A stretch of DNA of 64,000 nt from Pseudonocardia sulfidoxydans NBRC 16205 (GCF_007989085.1 NZ_BJVJ01000004.1:1-64000), one strand, 5' to 3'. Positions 1 to 9,805 are shown, counted from the first letter of the stretch. Notes: generated by a model from the letters alone, not told the origin. Numbers and translations are program-made.

Positions 1-78
1 GACCCCGCCCCGACCCCGACCCCGGCCCGGCCCCGGGCCCGGCTCGCCTCGGCCCCGGCCGCCCGGCCCGGGGAGGGC

Positions 79-360
79 TCAGCGGCGGCGGAGCTCGCGG
101 GGGAGGCGGCCGTCCACCAGCAGAACGCCTTCCGCGCGCAGCCGCGCCGCCTGCTCGACGGCGATGTGCGGGGCGGCGGAGCCGTCGGCGCGCAGGACGC
201 GGTGCCAGGGGATGTCGTGCCCGTCGTCGGACAGGATCTTGCCGACGATCCGCGGCGAGCTCAGCCCGAGCTGTCGGGCGATCTCGCCGTAGGTCGACGT
301 CTCACCCGGCGGGATGGCGCGGACGGCGTCGCGCACGGCCTCGACCGTCTCCTCGTCCAT
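79..360 (-). CDS. alkyltransferase-like protein (ATL), MGMT fold without the acceptor cysteine
   Basis: A 93-residue protein covering only the DNA-binding domain of O6-alkylguanine-DNA alkyltransferases. The active-site PCHRV motif is PWHRV at residues 51-55, so the methyl-accepting cysteine is replaced by Trp, the hallmark of ATL proteins. These flip out and bind alkylated guanine and are known to hand lesions to nucleotide excision repair rather than repair them directly. The helix-turn-helix stretch (YGEIARQLG, residues 24-32) is present. It sits on the opposite strand to the AdnAB repair genes. The ATG start gives the usual ATL length. Function is inferred from the motif and family knowledge. 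Confidence 0.9.
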   Translation of the reverse strand: MDEETVEAVRDAVRAIPPGETSTYGEIARQLGLSSPRIVGKILSDDGHDIPWHRVLRADGSAAPHIAVEQAARLRAEGVLLVDGRLPRELRRR

Positions 361-391
361 CCGTCGCCTCCGGCACGCTCAGTCGGTCACA

Positions 392-1186
392 TCAGTCGAC
401 GCCGAGCACGAACTCGCGGATGTGCGCGGCCACCTCGTCGGTACGTTCGAGGAACAGCATGTGCCCCGCCTCGACGGGCCGGACGGTCAGGTCGGCGCCC
501 AGGGTGGCGGCGCAGCGGTCGAGCCAGGACTGTTCGACGAAGTCGCCGCGCGTGGCGGGCAGGACGAGCGTCGGCATCCCGGCTGGTGGGACGACGGCGG
601 GGCGGGCCATCTCGTTCCAGGCGACGAGTGCGGCCGACCGCAGGTAGCGCCATTCCCAGTGGTCCTCGAAGTGGGCGAGGTGGGCGGCGACCTCGGCGTC
701 GACCACCGCGCTGTCGACGCCCTTCCACCGGTCGGCCCGGTCGGCGCGGGCGCTGTCGAGGTCGGGGTAGGTCTCGTCGGGGCGGGTGTCCTCGGCGGTT
801 TCGAGCATGTCGTCGGGGTCGAGGCCCAGGGCGGGGTCGAGCAGGACGAGCCGTTCGATGCGGTCGGGGACGGCACGGGCGAGGTGCACGGCGATCGCGC
901 CCCCGAACGAGTGGCCGACGACGGCGACGTCCTCCACCTCGAGCCGGTCGAGGACGGCGATCGCGTCGGCGACGTGCTGCTCGATGTTCCACGGCGGGGA
1001 CCAGGGGGAACGGCCGTGCCCGCGCAGGTCGACGCCGATCCAGCGCAGCTCGGGGACCGCTTCGGCGAGCGGGGCCCAGCGCGCGCCGTGGCCCGTCACC
1101 CCGTGGAGTGCGAGCAGCGGCACACCGACGGGGTTGCCGAAGGTGTGCACGTGCAGGCGCCGGGCGTTCTCGGACACTCCCGTCAT
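392..1186 (-). CDS. alpha/beta-hydrolase (LipV-like position)
   Basis: A 264-residue alpha/beta-hydrolase. The nucleophile elbow is GHSFGG (Ser93), the oxyanion/HG motif is in LHGVTGHG (28-35), and the catalytic His is in GHMLF (His242) with a plausible acid around Asp215. It starts at an ATG just downstream of, and divergent from, adnA. A longer open frame upstream is the shadow of adnA. In mycobacteria the equivalent position next to adnAB holds lipV, so orthology is likely, but the substrate (ester or lipid) cannot be read from the sequence. No signal peptide is visible, so it is probably cytoplasmic. Confidence 0.85.
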   Translation of the reverse strand: MTGVSENARRLHVHTFGNPVGVPLLALHGVTGHGARWAPLAEAVPELRWIGVDLRGHGRSPWSPPWNIEQHVADAIAVLDRLEVEDVAVVGHSFGGAIAVHLARAVPDRIERLVLLDPALGLDPDDMLETAEDTRPDETYPDLDSARADRADRWKGVDSAVVDAEVAAHLAHFEDHWEWRYLRSAALVAWNEMARPAVVPPAGMPTLVLPATRGDFVEQSWLDRCAATLGADLTVRPVEAGHMLFLERTDEVAAHIREFVLGVD

Positions 1187-1266
1187 GCTGCCATCACGGT
1201 CGGTGGCGAACGGAGGGTGGGGGCGGCCCCGCGGAGATCGTCGGTGGGGCGTGGTCGAATCCTCGG

Positions 1267-4200
1267 GTGCCACGCTCCTCGTCCCCCCGCACGGCCGCCG
1301 CGCCCCGCCGCGGCCGGGTGCCGCTGCTCGTGCGCGGTGGCCTCGCGCCCGTGGGGGCGCCGACGTGGGACGACGCGGCCCGGCGGGTCCTGGCGCACCG
1401 TGAGGGCCCGCTGCGGGTGGTCGGCGGGCCGGGCACGGGCAAGACGACGGTGCTGCTCGCTGCGTTGGCCGAGCGCATCCGGGAGGGCGTTGCGCCCGAG
1501 AACATGCTGGTGCTCGTCGGGAGCCGGCGCGCGGCCGTCGACATGCGGGAGAGGTTGACGCCGCTGCTGCATCCCGACGGCGGGAACCCCGAGTCGACGA
1601 CGCGTGAGCTGCTGGTGCGCACGGTGCACTCGTACGCGTTCGGGGTGTTGCGGCTGCACGCGGCCCGCCACGGTGATCCGCCGCCGCGGCTGTTGGCGGG
1701 CGCGGAGCAGGACGTCGTGGTCCGTGAGCTGCTGGCCGGGGAGGTCGAGGGCGACGCGCCCGGTTCGGGGTGGCCGGAGCGGCTTCGCCCTGCGCTGGGG
1801 CTGCCGGGGTTCGCGGCGGAGCTGCGGGAGCTGCTGCTGCGGGCGGCGGAGCGCGGGCTCGGGCCGGAGGAGCTGCACCGGATCGGGGAGCGGTTCGACG
1901 TCGACGAGTGGCGTGCCGCGGGCCGGTTCTTCCGGGTGTACGAGCAGGTCGTGCTGTTGCGCGGCGCCGCCGGGCGGGGCGCGCCGCAGGCCACGGCCCC
2001 GGCGCTCGACTCGGCGGAGCTGGTCGCCGCCGCGCTCGACACGCTGGCCGCCGATCCCGATCTGCGCGCGGCGGAGCAGCAGCGGGTGCGGCACCTGTTC
2101 GTCGACGACGCGCAGGACCTGGATCCGCAGCAGATGGAGCTGGTCGGTGCCCTGGGGTCGACGGCGACGACGACGTTGCTGGCCGGTGACGCCGACCAGG
2201 CGGTGCTGATGTTCCGCGGCGCCGATCCGCAGGGGCTACGGGCCGTCGAGGCGGAGACGGTGGTGCTCGACGTCGACCATCGCAGCGCACCTGTGGTCCG
2301 CGCGGCGGGGGAGCGGCTGGCGGCCAGGTTGCCGGGCAGCGGGGAGGGCCGGTCCCGGCGCGGCCCCGACGGTGAGGACCCGGACGGCGGGGAGGTCCTG
2401 GTCCGGGTGTTCGCGTCGGTCGCCGCGGAGGCGTCGTGGATCGCCGACCGGCTGCGCCGCGCCCATCTGGTCGACGGTGTGCCGTGGTCGGAGATGGCGG
2501 TGCTGTCGCGGTCGACGCGGCGGTCGTTGCCCGCGCTGCGCCGCGCGCTGGTGGCGTCGGGTGTGCCGATCGCGGCGCCGCCCGACGAGCTGCCGCTGGG
2601 GCGCCAGCCCGCGGTCGTGCCGTTGCTGATGGTGCTGCGTGCGGCGACGCGGCCGGAGTCGCTCGACGCCGACGCCGCCGCGGCCCTGCTGACGTCGCCG
2701 CTCGGTTCGGGCGATCCGATGCGGATGCGCCGGTTGCGGCGGGGGTTGCTGCGGCTGCACGCGGCGGCGGGGGATGAGATCATCAGTAGCGATCCGCTGC
2801 TGGTCGCAGCGTTGCGGGCGGCGGTGGAGGGCGACGTCGACCCGTTGGCGACGTTGCCGCCGTCGGAGACCGCGCCGCTGCGCCGCGTAGGCGCCCTGCT
2901 CGCCACGGCAGCGGCGGCGGCGCGGGAGGGGCACAGCGTCGAGGAGGTGCTCTGGCGGGTCTGGCAGCAGTCCGGACTGGGCGACCGGTGGGCCGAGTCG
3001 AGCGGGCGCGGCGGGCCCGTCGGCGCCGCGGCCGACCGGGATCTCGACGCCGTGCTCGCCCTGTTCGACGCGGCCGCCCGCTACAGCGACCGGCTCCCGG
3101 GCGCCGACGTCGCCGGGTTCGCCGACTACCTCGCCGACCAGCAGCTCCCGGGCGACTCGATGGCCGCCCGGGCCCCGACGGGCGACGCGGTCTCGCTGCT
3201 CACCGCGCACGGCGCCCGCGGCCGGCAGTGGCAGGTCGTCGCCGTGCCGGGGGTGCAGGAGGGGGCCTGGCCGGATCTGCGGTTGCGCGGCAGCCTGCTC
3301 GGCACCGAACGCCTCGTCGACCTGCTCGCCGGGATCGCCGAGCCCGACGCCCGCATCTCGCGGGTCGCGCCGCTGCTGGCCGAGGAGCGCAGGCTGTTCT
3401 ATGTCGCGTGCACCCGTGCGGCGCACACGTTGCTGGTCAGCGCGGTGCAGGGGGAGGACGAGCAGCCGTCCCGGTTCCTCGACGAGCTCGATCCGCTGCC
3501 CGCCGGTGCCGCCGAGGCCCGCACGGTGCAGCGGCCGAGCCGCTCGTTGGTGCTCGCCGAGCTGGTGGGCGAGCTGCGCCGCGCGGTGTCGACGCCAGGG
3601 GATCCCGAGCGTCGCGAACGGGCCGCGGTCCAGCTGGCCCGGCTCGCCGCCGAGAACGTCCCCGGCGTGCATCCCGACGACTGGTACGGTCTCGCGCCCG
3701 TCTCCACCGACGCGCCGCTGCGGGTGCCCGGCGAGGTCGTGCCGGTGTCGCCGTCCGACGTCGAACGGATCATGGCCTGCCCGCTGCGGTGGGTGCTCGA
3801 ACGCCACGGCGGGGGCGACGTCGGCGCGCTCGCCGCGGTCACCGGCTCGCTGGTGCACGCGCTGGTGCAGTCGGCGTCGGCCGGTGCGGAACCGGCCGAG
3901 CTGGAGCACGCGCTGCGGTCGGCCTGGGCCCGTCTCGACGTCGGCGCCCCCTGGTACGGGCGCCGCGAGCTCGACCGTGTCCGGGCGATGCTCGCGGCGT
4001 TCGACGAATGGGTCCGCACCAGCCGCGCCGACGGGCTGCGGCTCGTGGCCGTCGAGGAGGCGGTGCGGCTCGACCTGCCGGTCGAGGGGGACGTCCCCGG
4101 TCAGCAGCCGGAGGTCGGCCGTGCGCAGGGGCCGTGGTTGCAGCTGCGCGGCCGGGTCGACCGCCTGGAGGTCGACGCCGAGGGCCGCCCGGTGGTCGTC

Positions 4201-4563
4201 GACGTCAAGACGGGCAAGACCGCGGTCAGCGCGCGCGTCGCGGCCGAGCACCCCCAGCTCGCCGTCTACCAGCTCGCGGCCGCGCTCGGCGCGTTCGGCC
4301 GGCTGCTGGAGAAGGGCGTCACCCCGGGCGGGGCGCGGCTGGTCTACCTGGCCGACCGCAAGGCGAGTGGCCAGGCCAAGGAGCCCTCGCAGCCACCGCT
4401 CGACGCCGCCGAACTGGCCCGGTGGCGTGGCGTCGTCGCCACCTGCGCGCAGGACACGTCCGGCTCGGCGTTCGTGGCCCGGGTCAGCGCCGACTGCGAC
4501 CGCTGCCCCGTCCGCACCAGCTGCCCCGCACGAGAGGCCGGACGGCCGGTGACCGCGCCGTGA
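1267..4563 (+). CDS. adnA: AdnA, helicase-nuclease subunit
   Basis: A 1098-residue subunit of the AdnAB double-strand-break resection motor-nuclease, the actinobacterial counterpart of RecBCD/AddAB. The N-terminal half is a UvrD-like motor: Walker A GGPGTGKT at 53-60, a motif II reading DDAQDLD rather than the usual DExQD, and motif III with GDADQAV. The C-terminal half is a RecB-like nuclease with VVVDVKTG (Asp979, Lys981). Four cysteines (838, 1077, 1080, 1086) have the spacing expected of an AddB-type iron-sulfur cluster; cluster binding is inferred. GTG 1267 is chosen because the upstream frame is antisense to the hydrolase gene. The stop overlaps the adnB start (GTGA), indicating translational coupling. 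Gene order matches the mycobacterial pair. Confidence 0.9.
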   Translation: MPRSSSPRTAAAPRRGRVPLLVRGGLAPVGAPTWDDAARRVLAHREGPLRVVGGPGTGKTTVLLAALAERIREGVAPENMLVLVGSRRAAVDMRERLTPLLHPDGGNPESTTRELLVRTVHSYAFGVLRLHAARHGDPPPRLLAGAEQDVVVRELLAGEVEGDAPGSGWPERLRPALGLPGFAAELRELLLRAAERGLGPEELHRIGERFDVDEWRAAGRFFRVYEQVVLLRGAAGRGAPQATAPALDSAELVAAALDTLAADPDLRAAEQQRVRHLFVDDAQDLDPQQMELVGALGSTATTTLLAGDADQAVLMFRGADPQGLRAVEAETVVLDVDHRSAPVVRAAGERLAARLPGSGEGRSRRGPDGEDPDGGEVLVRVFASVAAEASWIADRLRRAHLVDGVPWSEMAVLSRSTRRSLPALRRALVASGVPIAAPPDELPLGRQPAVVPLLMVLRAATRPESLDADAAAALLTSPLGSGDPMRMRRLRRGLLRLHAAAGDEIISSDPLLVAALRAAVEGDVDPLATLPPSETAPLRRVGALLATAAAAAREGHSVEEVLWRVWQQSGLGDRWAESSGRGGPVGAAADRDLDAVLALFDAAARYSDRLPGADVAGFADYLADQQLPGDSMAARAPTGDAVSLLTAHGARGRQWQVVAVPGVQEGAWPDLRLRGSLLGTERLVDLLAGIAEPDARISRVAPLLAEERRLFYVACTRAAHTLLVSAVQGEDEQPSRFLDELDPLPAGAAEARTVQRPSRSLVLAELVGELRRAVSTPGDPERRERAAVQLARLAAENVPGVHPDDWYGLAPVSTDAPLRVPGEVVPVSPSDVERIMACPLRWVLERHGGGDVGALAAVTGSLVHALVQSASAGAEPAELEHALRSAWARLDVGAPWYGRRELDRVRAMLAAFDEWVRTSRADGLRLVAVEEAVRLDLPVEGDVPGQQPEVGRAQGPWLQLRGRVDRLEVDAEGRPVVVDVKTGKTAVSARVAAEHPQLAVYQLAAALGAFGRLLEKGVTPGGARLVYLADRKASGQAKEPSQPPLDAAELARWRGVVATCAQDTSGSAFVARVSADCDRCPVRTSCPAREAGRPVTAP

Positions 4564-7500
4564 CCCTCACCCCCGCGTCGCTGGCGGTGGCGCTCGGCCT
4601 GCACCCGCCCACCGACGAGCAGGCCGCCGTCATCGCAGCGCCGGCCCGGCCCGCGCTCGTCGTCGCCGGGGCCGGGGCGGGCAAGACCGAGACGATGGCC
4701 GCGCGCGTCGTGTGGCTGGTCGCGACCGGGCAGGTGCTGCCCGAACAGGTCCTCGGTCTCACCTTCACCCGCAAGGCCGCGCAGCAGTTGGGCCAGCGTG
4801 TCCGGGCCCGGTTGCGGCGGCTCGCCGGGTCGCCGCTGCTCGACGAGCTCGACCCCTCCGGTGTCCGCCGCACCGCGGTCCTCGCCGGGGAGCCGACGGT
4901 CTCGACCTACCACGCCTACGCGGGCCGGCTCGTCGCCGAACACGCGCTGCGGCTGCCCGCCGAGCCCGCCGCGCGGCTGCTCACCGAGACGGCGTCGTGG
5001 CAGCTCGCGCACCGCGTCGTCTCCACCTGGGCGGACGACCTGGAGATCGACCGCGTCCCCGCCACCGTCACCGGCTACCTGCTCGCGCTGGCCGGGGAGA
5101 TCGGTGAGCACCTGGCCGATCCCGCCGACGTGCGCCGCCTCGCCGGGGAGATGGCCGACGCGTTGGAGAACGCGCCGCGGGCCAAGGGGCAGCGTGCCGA
5201 GCCGTCGCAGACCTACAAGCGCTGGATCGCGGCCCAACGGATGCGCGTGGAGCTGTTGCCGCTGGTCGAGGCGTTCGCCGCCCGCAAACGGGCCGAGCGC
5301 ACCATCGACTTTGCCGACCAGATGGCCATCGCCGCTCGCGTCGCGGATGAGCACCCCGAGGTCGGTGCCACCGAACGCGCCACCTACAAGGCCGTGCTGC
5401 TCGACGAGTACCAGGACACCGGTCACGCCCAGCGCGTCCTGCTCCGCGCCCTGTTCGGGCGCATCCCCGGCGCCCCCGCGCGCGACGACGACCTGTCGGT
5501 CACCGCCGTCGGCGACCCCTGCCAGTCGATCTACGGCTGGCGCGGCGCCAGCGCCGGAAACCTCGCCCGGTTCCGCACCGACTTCCCCGCGGGCGAGGAG
5601 CCCGCCGACGAGTACGGCCTGCTCACCAGCTTCCGCAACCCACCCGAGGTCCTTGCGCTGGCCAACGCCGTCTCCGAACCGCTGCGCACCGGGCCCGGCG
5701 CCGTCGAGGTCGGGGAGCTGCGGGCCGGCCCGACCGCCGCCGCGGGCGACGTCCGCGCCGCGCTGCTGCCCGACGTCGACACCGAGGTCGCGTGGATGGC
5801 CGACGCCGTCGCCGCCCAGTGGCGGGCCGCTCTCGATGCGGATCGGCCCGCGCCGACGTCGGCCGTTCTCGTCCGCCGGCGCGCCGACATGGATCCGATC
5901 GCCGCCGCGTTGCGCGCCCGGGGGCTGCCGGTCGAGGTCGTCGGCCTCGGTGGGCTCCTCGACACCCCCGAGGTGCGCGACCTCGTCAGCGCCCTGCGGC
6001 TCGTCGCCGACCCGCTGGCCGGGCCGGCCGCGATGCGGCTGCTCACCGGCGCCCGGTTCCGCCTCGGCGTCGCCGACCTCGCCGCGCTGTGGGCCCGCGC
6101 CCGCGAGCTGGCCCCACCCACGTCGGGCAACGGTCCCGGCCCGCTCAGCCCCGCCGAGCTCGCCCTCGGCGCGCTGCCGGGGGAGCAGGCCGAACAGGCC
6201 GGCATCGTCGACGCCCTCGACGACCCCGGCCCGCCCGAGCAGTACTCGCCGGCCGGGTTCGACCGCATCCGCCGGCTCGGGCGCGACCTGCTGTGGCTGC
6301 GCTCCCGGCTGTCCGCGCCGCTCACCGACCTCGTCGCCGACGCCGAACGCCTCCTCCTGCTCGACACCGAGGCGGCGTCGCGGCCCGGTCCCGTCGGGCG
6401 CGCCCACCTCGACGCGTTCGCCGACGTCGTCGCCGAGTTCTCCGCCGGTGCCGAGGTCTCCTCCCTCACCGCCCTGCTCGACTACCTGGAGACCGCCGAA
6501 CAGGCCGAGGACGGGCTCACCCCCGGCGAGATCGAGGTCGTCCCCGACCGCGTCCAGGTCCTGACCGTGCACGCCGCCAAGGGACTCGAATGGGAGGTCG
6601 TCGCCGTCCCGCACCTGGTCGCGCAGGTCTTCCCCGGCCGCAAGATCGGCGGCGACTGGCTCACCTCACCCGCCGACCTCCCGGTCCCGCTCCGCGGCGA
6701 CGCGGCCGACCTCCCGCCGTTCGCGCTCCCCGCGAACGTCGACCGCAAGGAGGCGGAGCTGGCGGTCAAGTCCCACCAGGACGCGCTCGACGCACGCCGG
6801 CTCGTCGAGGAACGCCGCCTGTTCTACGTCGCGCTCACCCGCGCCGAACGCGTCCTGCTGCTGTCCGGGCACCGCTGGGGCACCCTCGGCGACCGGCCCC
6901 GCGAACCGTCGGAGTTCCTGCTGCAGGTCGCGGGGGAGATACCCGCCGCCGGTGGGCGCATCGAGGCCTGGGCCGAGGAACCCGCCGAGGGCGAGACCAA
7001 CCCCGCCAACGACCGCGTCGTCACCGCCGAATGGCCCGCCGACCCGCTCGGCGCCCGCTCATCCGACGTCCACAGCGGGGCCGACATGGTCCGCTCAGCG
7101 CTCCGCGGTCTCGCCGAGGCCCGGGAGCACCATGCCGAGACCCTCGCCGCCGCCGCGGATCCCGGCGCACAGCTCGACCTGATGGCCCCCAGCCCCCCCG
7201 AGGACCCCGACGACGACCTGGACGACCCCGAGGGCTGGGCCGCCGACGTCGACGTCCTGCTCGCCGAACGCGCCGCCGCCCGCGCCCGGCCCACCGTCGA
7301 GCTGCCCGCACACTTCTCGGTCAGCCAGCTCGTCGAGTTGGCCGCCGACCCCGACGCCCTCGCCGCCCGGCTGCGCCGCCCGCTCCCGTTGCCGCCCAAC
7401 CCGCACGCCCGCCGCGGCACCGCCTTCCACGCCTGGCTGGAACAGCGCTTCGGCGCCGCCGGCCTCCTCGATCTCGACGACCTCCCCGGCGCCGCCGACG

Positions 7501-7904
7501 ACGGCGCCGCCTCCGACGACGCCCTCGAGGACCTGCAGGCTGCGTTCCTGCGCTCGGAGTGGGCCGACCGGCGACCGGTCGAGGTCGAGGTGCCGTTCGA
7601 GACCGTGATCGCCGGTATCGCGGTGCGGGGCCGGATGGACGCGGTGTTCCCCGACCCCGACGGTGGGTTCACCGTCGTCGACTGGAAGACGGGCCCGCCC
7701 CCCGACGAGTCCCGCCTCGGCCCGCTGGCCGTGCAGCTGGCTGCCTACCGGCTGGCCTGGGCCGCGTTGGCCGGGGTGGAGCCGGAGCAGGTGCGGGCGG
7801 TGTTCCACTACGTCCGTGCGGGCCGCACCCTGCGCCCGGCCGACCTCCTCGACGCCGACGGCCTGCGCGCCCTCCTCGACAGTGTCCCGGCCCCCACCCC
7901 TTGA
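4560..7904 (+). CDS. adnB: AdnB, helicase-nuclease subunit
   Basis: A 1114-residue partner of AdnA. It has an intact UvrD/RecB motor: Walker A GAGAGKTE at 37-44, DEYQDT from residue 282, VGDPCQSIYGWRGAS (motif III), and [11 protein letters not shown] (motif V region). The C-terminal RecB-family nuclease has VVDWKTG (Asp1041, Lys1043) followed by the Q-x-x-Y motif VQLAAYRLAW. It begins at GTG 4560, overlapping the adnA stop by four bases. In mycobacteria AdnB is the dominant translocating motor, consistent with its more canonical motifs here. It acts on DNA ends in the cytoplasm with AdnA. Confidence 0.92.
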   Translation: MTLTPASLAVALGLHPPTDEQAAVIAAPARPALVVAGAGAGKTETMAARVVWLVATGQVLPEQVLGLTFTRKAAQQLGQRVRARLRRLAGSPLLDELDPSGVRRTAVLAGEPTVSTYHAYAGRLVAEHALRLPAEPAARLLTETASWQLAHRVVSTWADDLEIDRVPATVTGYLLALAGEIGEHLADPADVRRLAGEMADALENAPRAKGQRAEPSQTYKRWIAAQRMRVELLPLVEAFAARKRAERTIDFADQMAIAARVADEHPEVGATERATYKAVLLDEYQDTGHAQRVLLRALFGRIPGAPARDDDLSVTAVGDPCQSIYGWRGASAGNLARFRTDFPAGEEPADEYGLLTSFRNPPEVLALANAVSEPLRTGPGAVEVGELRAGPTAAAGDVRAALLPDVDTEVAWMADAVAAQWRAALDADRPAPTSAVLVRRRADMDPIAAALRARGLPVEVVGLGGLLDTPEVRDLVSALRLVADPLAGPAAMRLLTGARFRLGVADLAALWARARELAPPTSGNGPGPLSPAELALGALPGEQAEQAGIVDALDDPGPPEQYSPAGFDRIRRLGRDLLWLRSRLSAPLTDLVADAERLLLLDTEAASRPGPVGRAHLDAFADVVAEFSAGAEVSSLTALLDYLETAEQAEDGLTPGEIEVVPDRVQVLTVHAAKGLEWEVVAVPHLVAQVFPGRKIGGDWLTSPADLPVPLRGDAADLPPFALPANVDRKEAELAVKSHQDALDARRLVEERRLFYVALTRAERVLLLSGHRWGTLGDRPREPSEFLLQVAGEIPAAGGRIEAWAEEPAEGETNPANDRVVTAEWPADPLGARSSDVHSGADMVRSALRGLAEAREHHAETLAAAADPGAQLDLMAPSPPEDPDDDLDDPEGWAADVDVLLAERAAARARPTVELPAHFSVSQLVELAADPDALAARLRRPLPLPPNPHARRGTAFHAWLEQRFGAAGLLDLDDLPGAADDGAASDDALEDLQAAFLRSEWADRRPVEVEVPFETVIAGIAVRGRMDAVFPDPDGGFTVVDWKTGPPPDESRLGPLAVQLAAYRLAWAALAGVEPEQVRAVFHYVRAGRTLRPADLLDADGLRALLDSVPAPTP

Positions 7905-7924
7905 GCCGGGCCCGGCGGAACAAC

Positions 7925-7980
7925 CGCGCGCAACCTCACGGTCGCGATCCGGCCCGTCGACAGCCGTGAGGTTGCGCGCG
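7925..7980. repeat. 17-bp inverted repeat after adnB
   Basis: Perfect 17-bp arms at 7925-7941 and 7964-7980 around a 22-base loop, 20 bases after the adnB stop. It could terminate adnAB transcription, although no T-run follows, or be a dispersed extragenic palindrome. The arm motif, with GCGCGCAACCTCACGG, is not seen elsewhere in the window. Confidence 0.75.
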
Positions 7981-8034
7981 AACAGCTGGCCGCAAACCCA
8001 CGTTGTCGGGGGCGCCCGGCATGTCGACCCGGTA

Positions 8035-8053
8035 TTGAACCTTCAAGTTGAAG
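8035..8053 (+). promoter_or_regulatory. candidate MarR operator
   Basis: TTGAAC-CTTCAAGTTGAAG lies 23 bases before the MarR start. It contains a perfect CTTCAA-G-TTGAAG palindrome plus an extra half-site. Position and symmetry suggest autoregulation by the downstream MarR protein, which is an inference. Confidence 0.5.
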
Positions 8054-8076
8054 TGCACCTCGGTTACGGTGATCGG

Positions 8077-8619
8077 GTGGGCACGACCCCTGACCTCGAT
8101 CCGGCCGACGAGGCCGACACCCGCTGGCTCGACGACGGCGAGCTGCGGAGCTGGCTCGCGTTCAGCGGGATGCTGCTGACCCTGCCGGGCTTCCTCGACG
8201 CCCAGCTCCAACGCGACGAGGACCTGTCGCTGTTCGGCTACCTCGTGATGGCCGGCCTGTCCGACGCACCGGAGCGCACCCTGCGGATGAGCGAGCTGGC
8301 CGTCCTCACCCAGGGGTCATTGTCGCGGCTGTCGCACGCCGTCGCGAAGCTGGAGCGCAACGGCTGGGTCGAGCGCCGACCCTGCCCGGGCAACGGCCGG
8401 GTCACGATCGCGACGCTCACCGACGACGGCGTGGCGAAACTGGTCGCGGCCGCACCGGGACACGTGGCGGCGGTGCGGCGGCTGGTCACCGACCCGTTGG
8501 GGCCGGAGCTGTTCGCGCGGCTCGGGGAGGCGTCGCGACGGATTCTCGACGCGACCGCCGGCCCCGGCTACCCGGCGATCCCGCGCCGGGCCGACGACAG
8601 GGCCGACGACGGGGCCTGA
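8077..8619 (+). CDS. MarR-family transcriptional regulator
   Basis: A 180-residue winged-helix regulator. The recognition region reads MSELAVLTQGSLSRLSHAVAKLE followed by a wing, RRPCPGNGRVTIATLTDDG, as in the MarR family. GTG 8077 is chosen because it follows a palindromic operator-like site closely and leaves a normal MarR length. A second gene, a saccharopine dehydrogenase-like oxidoreductase, starts 20 bases downstream and is likely co-transcribed and perhaps regulated by it. The ligand is unknown. Confidence 0.85.
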   Translation: MGTTPDLDPADEADTRWLDDGELRSWLAFSGMLLTLPGFLDAQLQRDEDLSLFGYLVMAGLSDAPERTLRMSELAVLTQGSLSRLSHAVAKLERNGWVERRPCPGNGRVTIATLTDDGVAKLVAAAPGHVAAVRRLVTDPLGPELFARLGEASRRILDATAGPGYPAIPRRADDRADDGA

Positions 8620-8638
8620 GACCCCTTAGGTTGCTGCC

Positions 8639-9754
8639 ATGACCGGCAGGATCGTGCTCCTCGGCGCCACCGGGTACACCGGCGGGCGCACCGCGCAGGC
8701 GATGGTCGACCGCGGCCTCAGCCCCGTCCTGGCGGGCCGCGACCCCGACCGGCTGGCCGGGATCGCGCACGGTCTCGGCGGCCTGCAGACGGCCCGCGCC
8801 GACGTCACCGACCCGGCGTCGATCCGGGCACTCGTCGAGAAGGGCGACGTGCTGGTGTCGACGGTCGGGCCGTTCATGCGCCTCGGCGGCCCCGCGGTCG
8901 CGGCGGCGATCGACGCGGGCGCGGTCTACGTCGACTCGACGGGCGAGCCGCCGTTCATCCGCGAGGTCCACGAGACCCACGGCCCCGACGCCGCGCGGAC
9001 CGGCGCGGCCCTGCTCCCCGCGTTCGGCAACGACTACATCCCCGGTGTCCTCGCGGGCGCGCTGGCGCTGCGGGACGCCGGGAACGCGGCGCGACGGGTC
9101 GACGTCGGCTACTTCCTCAGCGGCGGCGGCCGCGGCCGCGCGTTCTCCCGCGGCACGCTCGACTCGGTCGCGGGCGTCATGACGCGCCCCGCGTACGCGT
9201 TCCGCGACGGCGGCGTGCGCGAGGAACCGGCGGCGTCGCGGATGCGGACGTTCCACGTCGCCGGAAAGCCGCGACCGGGCGTGACGATCGGGGCGTCCGA
9301 ACAGTTCGCGCTGCCCCGACTGGCACCGGGGCTACGGACCGTCGACGTCTACCTCGGCTGGTTCGGCGCTGCGAATGCAGCCCTGCACGCGTCGAGCCGC
9401 GTCACCCCGCTGCTGGGCCGGATTCCGTTGCTGGCCGGCGGCGCGACGACGCTGCTGCAGAAGGTGATCTCCCGGATCCCGGCCGCCCCCGACGCGGCGA
9501 CGCTGGAGCGGACCACGTCGCACTTCGTCGCCGAGGCCTTCGACGGGACCGGCACCCTGCTGGCCCGCACACACCTGACCTCGCCCGACGGGTACGCGAT
9601 CACGGCGGGGCTGCTGGCGTGGGGTGCGGGGCGCGCGGCGGAGCACGGTGTCGACGGTACGGGCGCGCTCGACGCGGTCGGCGCGTTCGGGCTCGACAGG
9701 CTCGTCGCCGGGGCCGCCGAGGCCGGCATCGTCGCTGATCGGTCGGCCGAGTGA
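8639..9754 (+). CDS. saccharopine dehydrogenase-like / trans-acting enoyl reductase-like oxidoreductase
   Basis: A 371-residue NAD(P)-binding protein. It opens with a Rossmann fingerprint, VLLGATGYTGG (6-16), a second strand ending in AGRD, and STVGPFMRLGG, the layout of the saccharopine dehydrogenase-like family that includes mycobacterial trans-acting enoyl reductases. The family acts on varied substrates, so the actual reaction is not predictable. It lies 20 bases behind the MarR gene and is probably in the same transcript. Confidence 0.75.
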   Translation: MTGRIVLLGATGYTGGRTAQAMVDRGLSPVLAGRDPDRLAGIAHGLGGLQTARADVTDPASIRALVEKGDVLVSTVGPFMRLGGPAVAAAIDAGAVYVDSTGEPPFIREVHETHGPDAARTGAALLPAFGNDYIPGVLAGALALRDAGNAARRVDVGYFLSGGGRGRAFSRGTLDSVAGVMTRPAYAFRDGGVREEPAASRMRTFHVAGKPRPGVTIGASEQFALPRLAPGLRTVDVYLGWFGAANAALHASSRVTPLLGRIPLLAGGATTLLQKVISRIPAAPDAATLERTTSHFVAEAFDGTGTLLARTHLTSPDGYAITAGLLAWGAGRAAEHGVDGTGALDAVGAFGLDRLVAGAAEAGIVADRSAE

Positions 9755-9805
9755 TCGTCGACGTCACACACTGACGGTGACGGCAGCGCGCTACCCTCCG
9801 CGGCG

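Noticed and set aside
166-1266. N-terminal extension of AdnA by 367 residues
   Set aside because: Arg-rich, low-complexity translation antisense to the ATL and hydrolase genes; the UvrD-like homology starts after GTG 1267.
2988-4559. N-terminal extension of AdnB
   Set aside because: Lies wholly inside adnA in another frame, with composition typical of a shadow frame; the motor starts right after GTG 4560.
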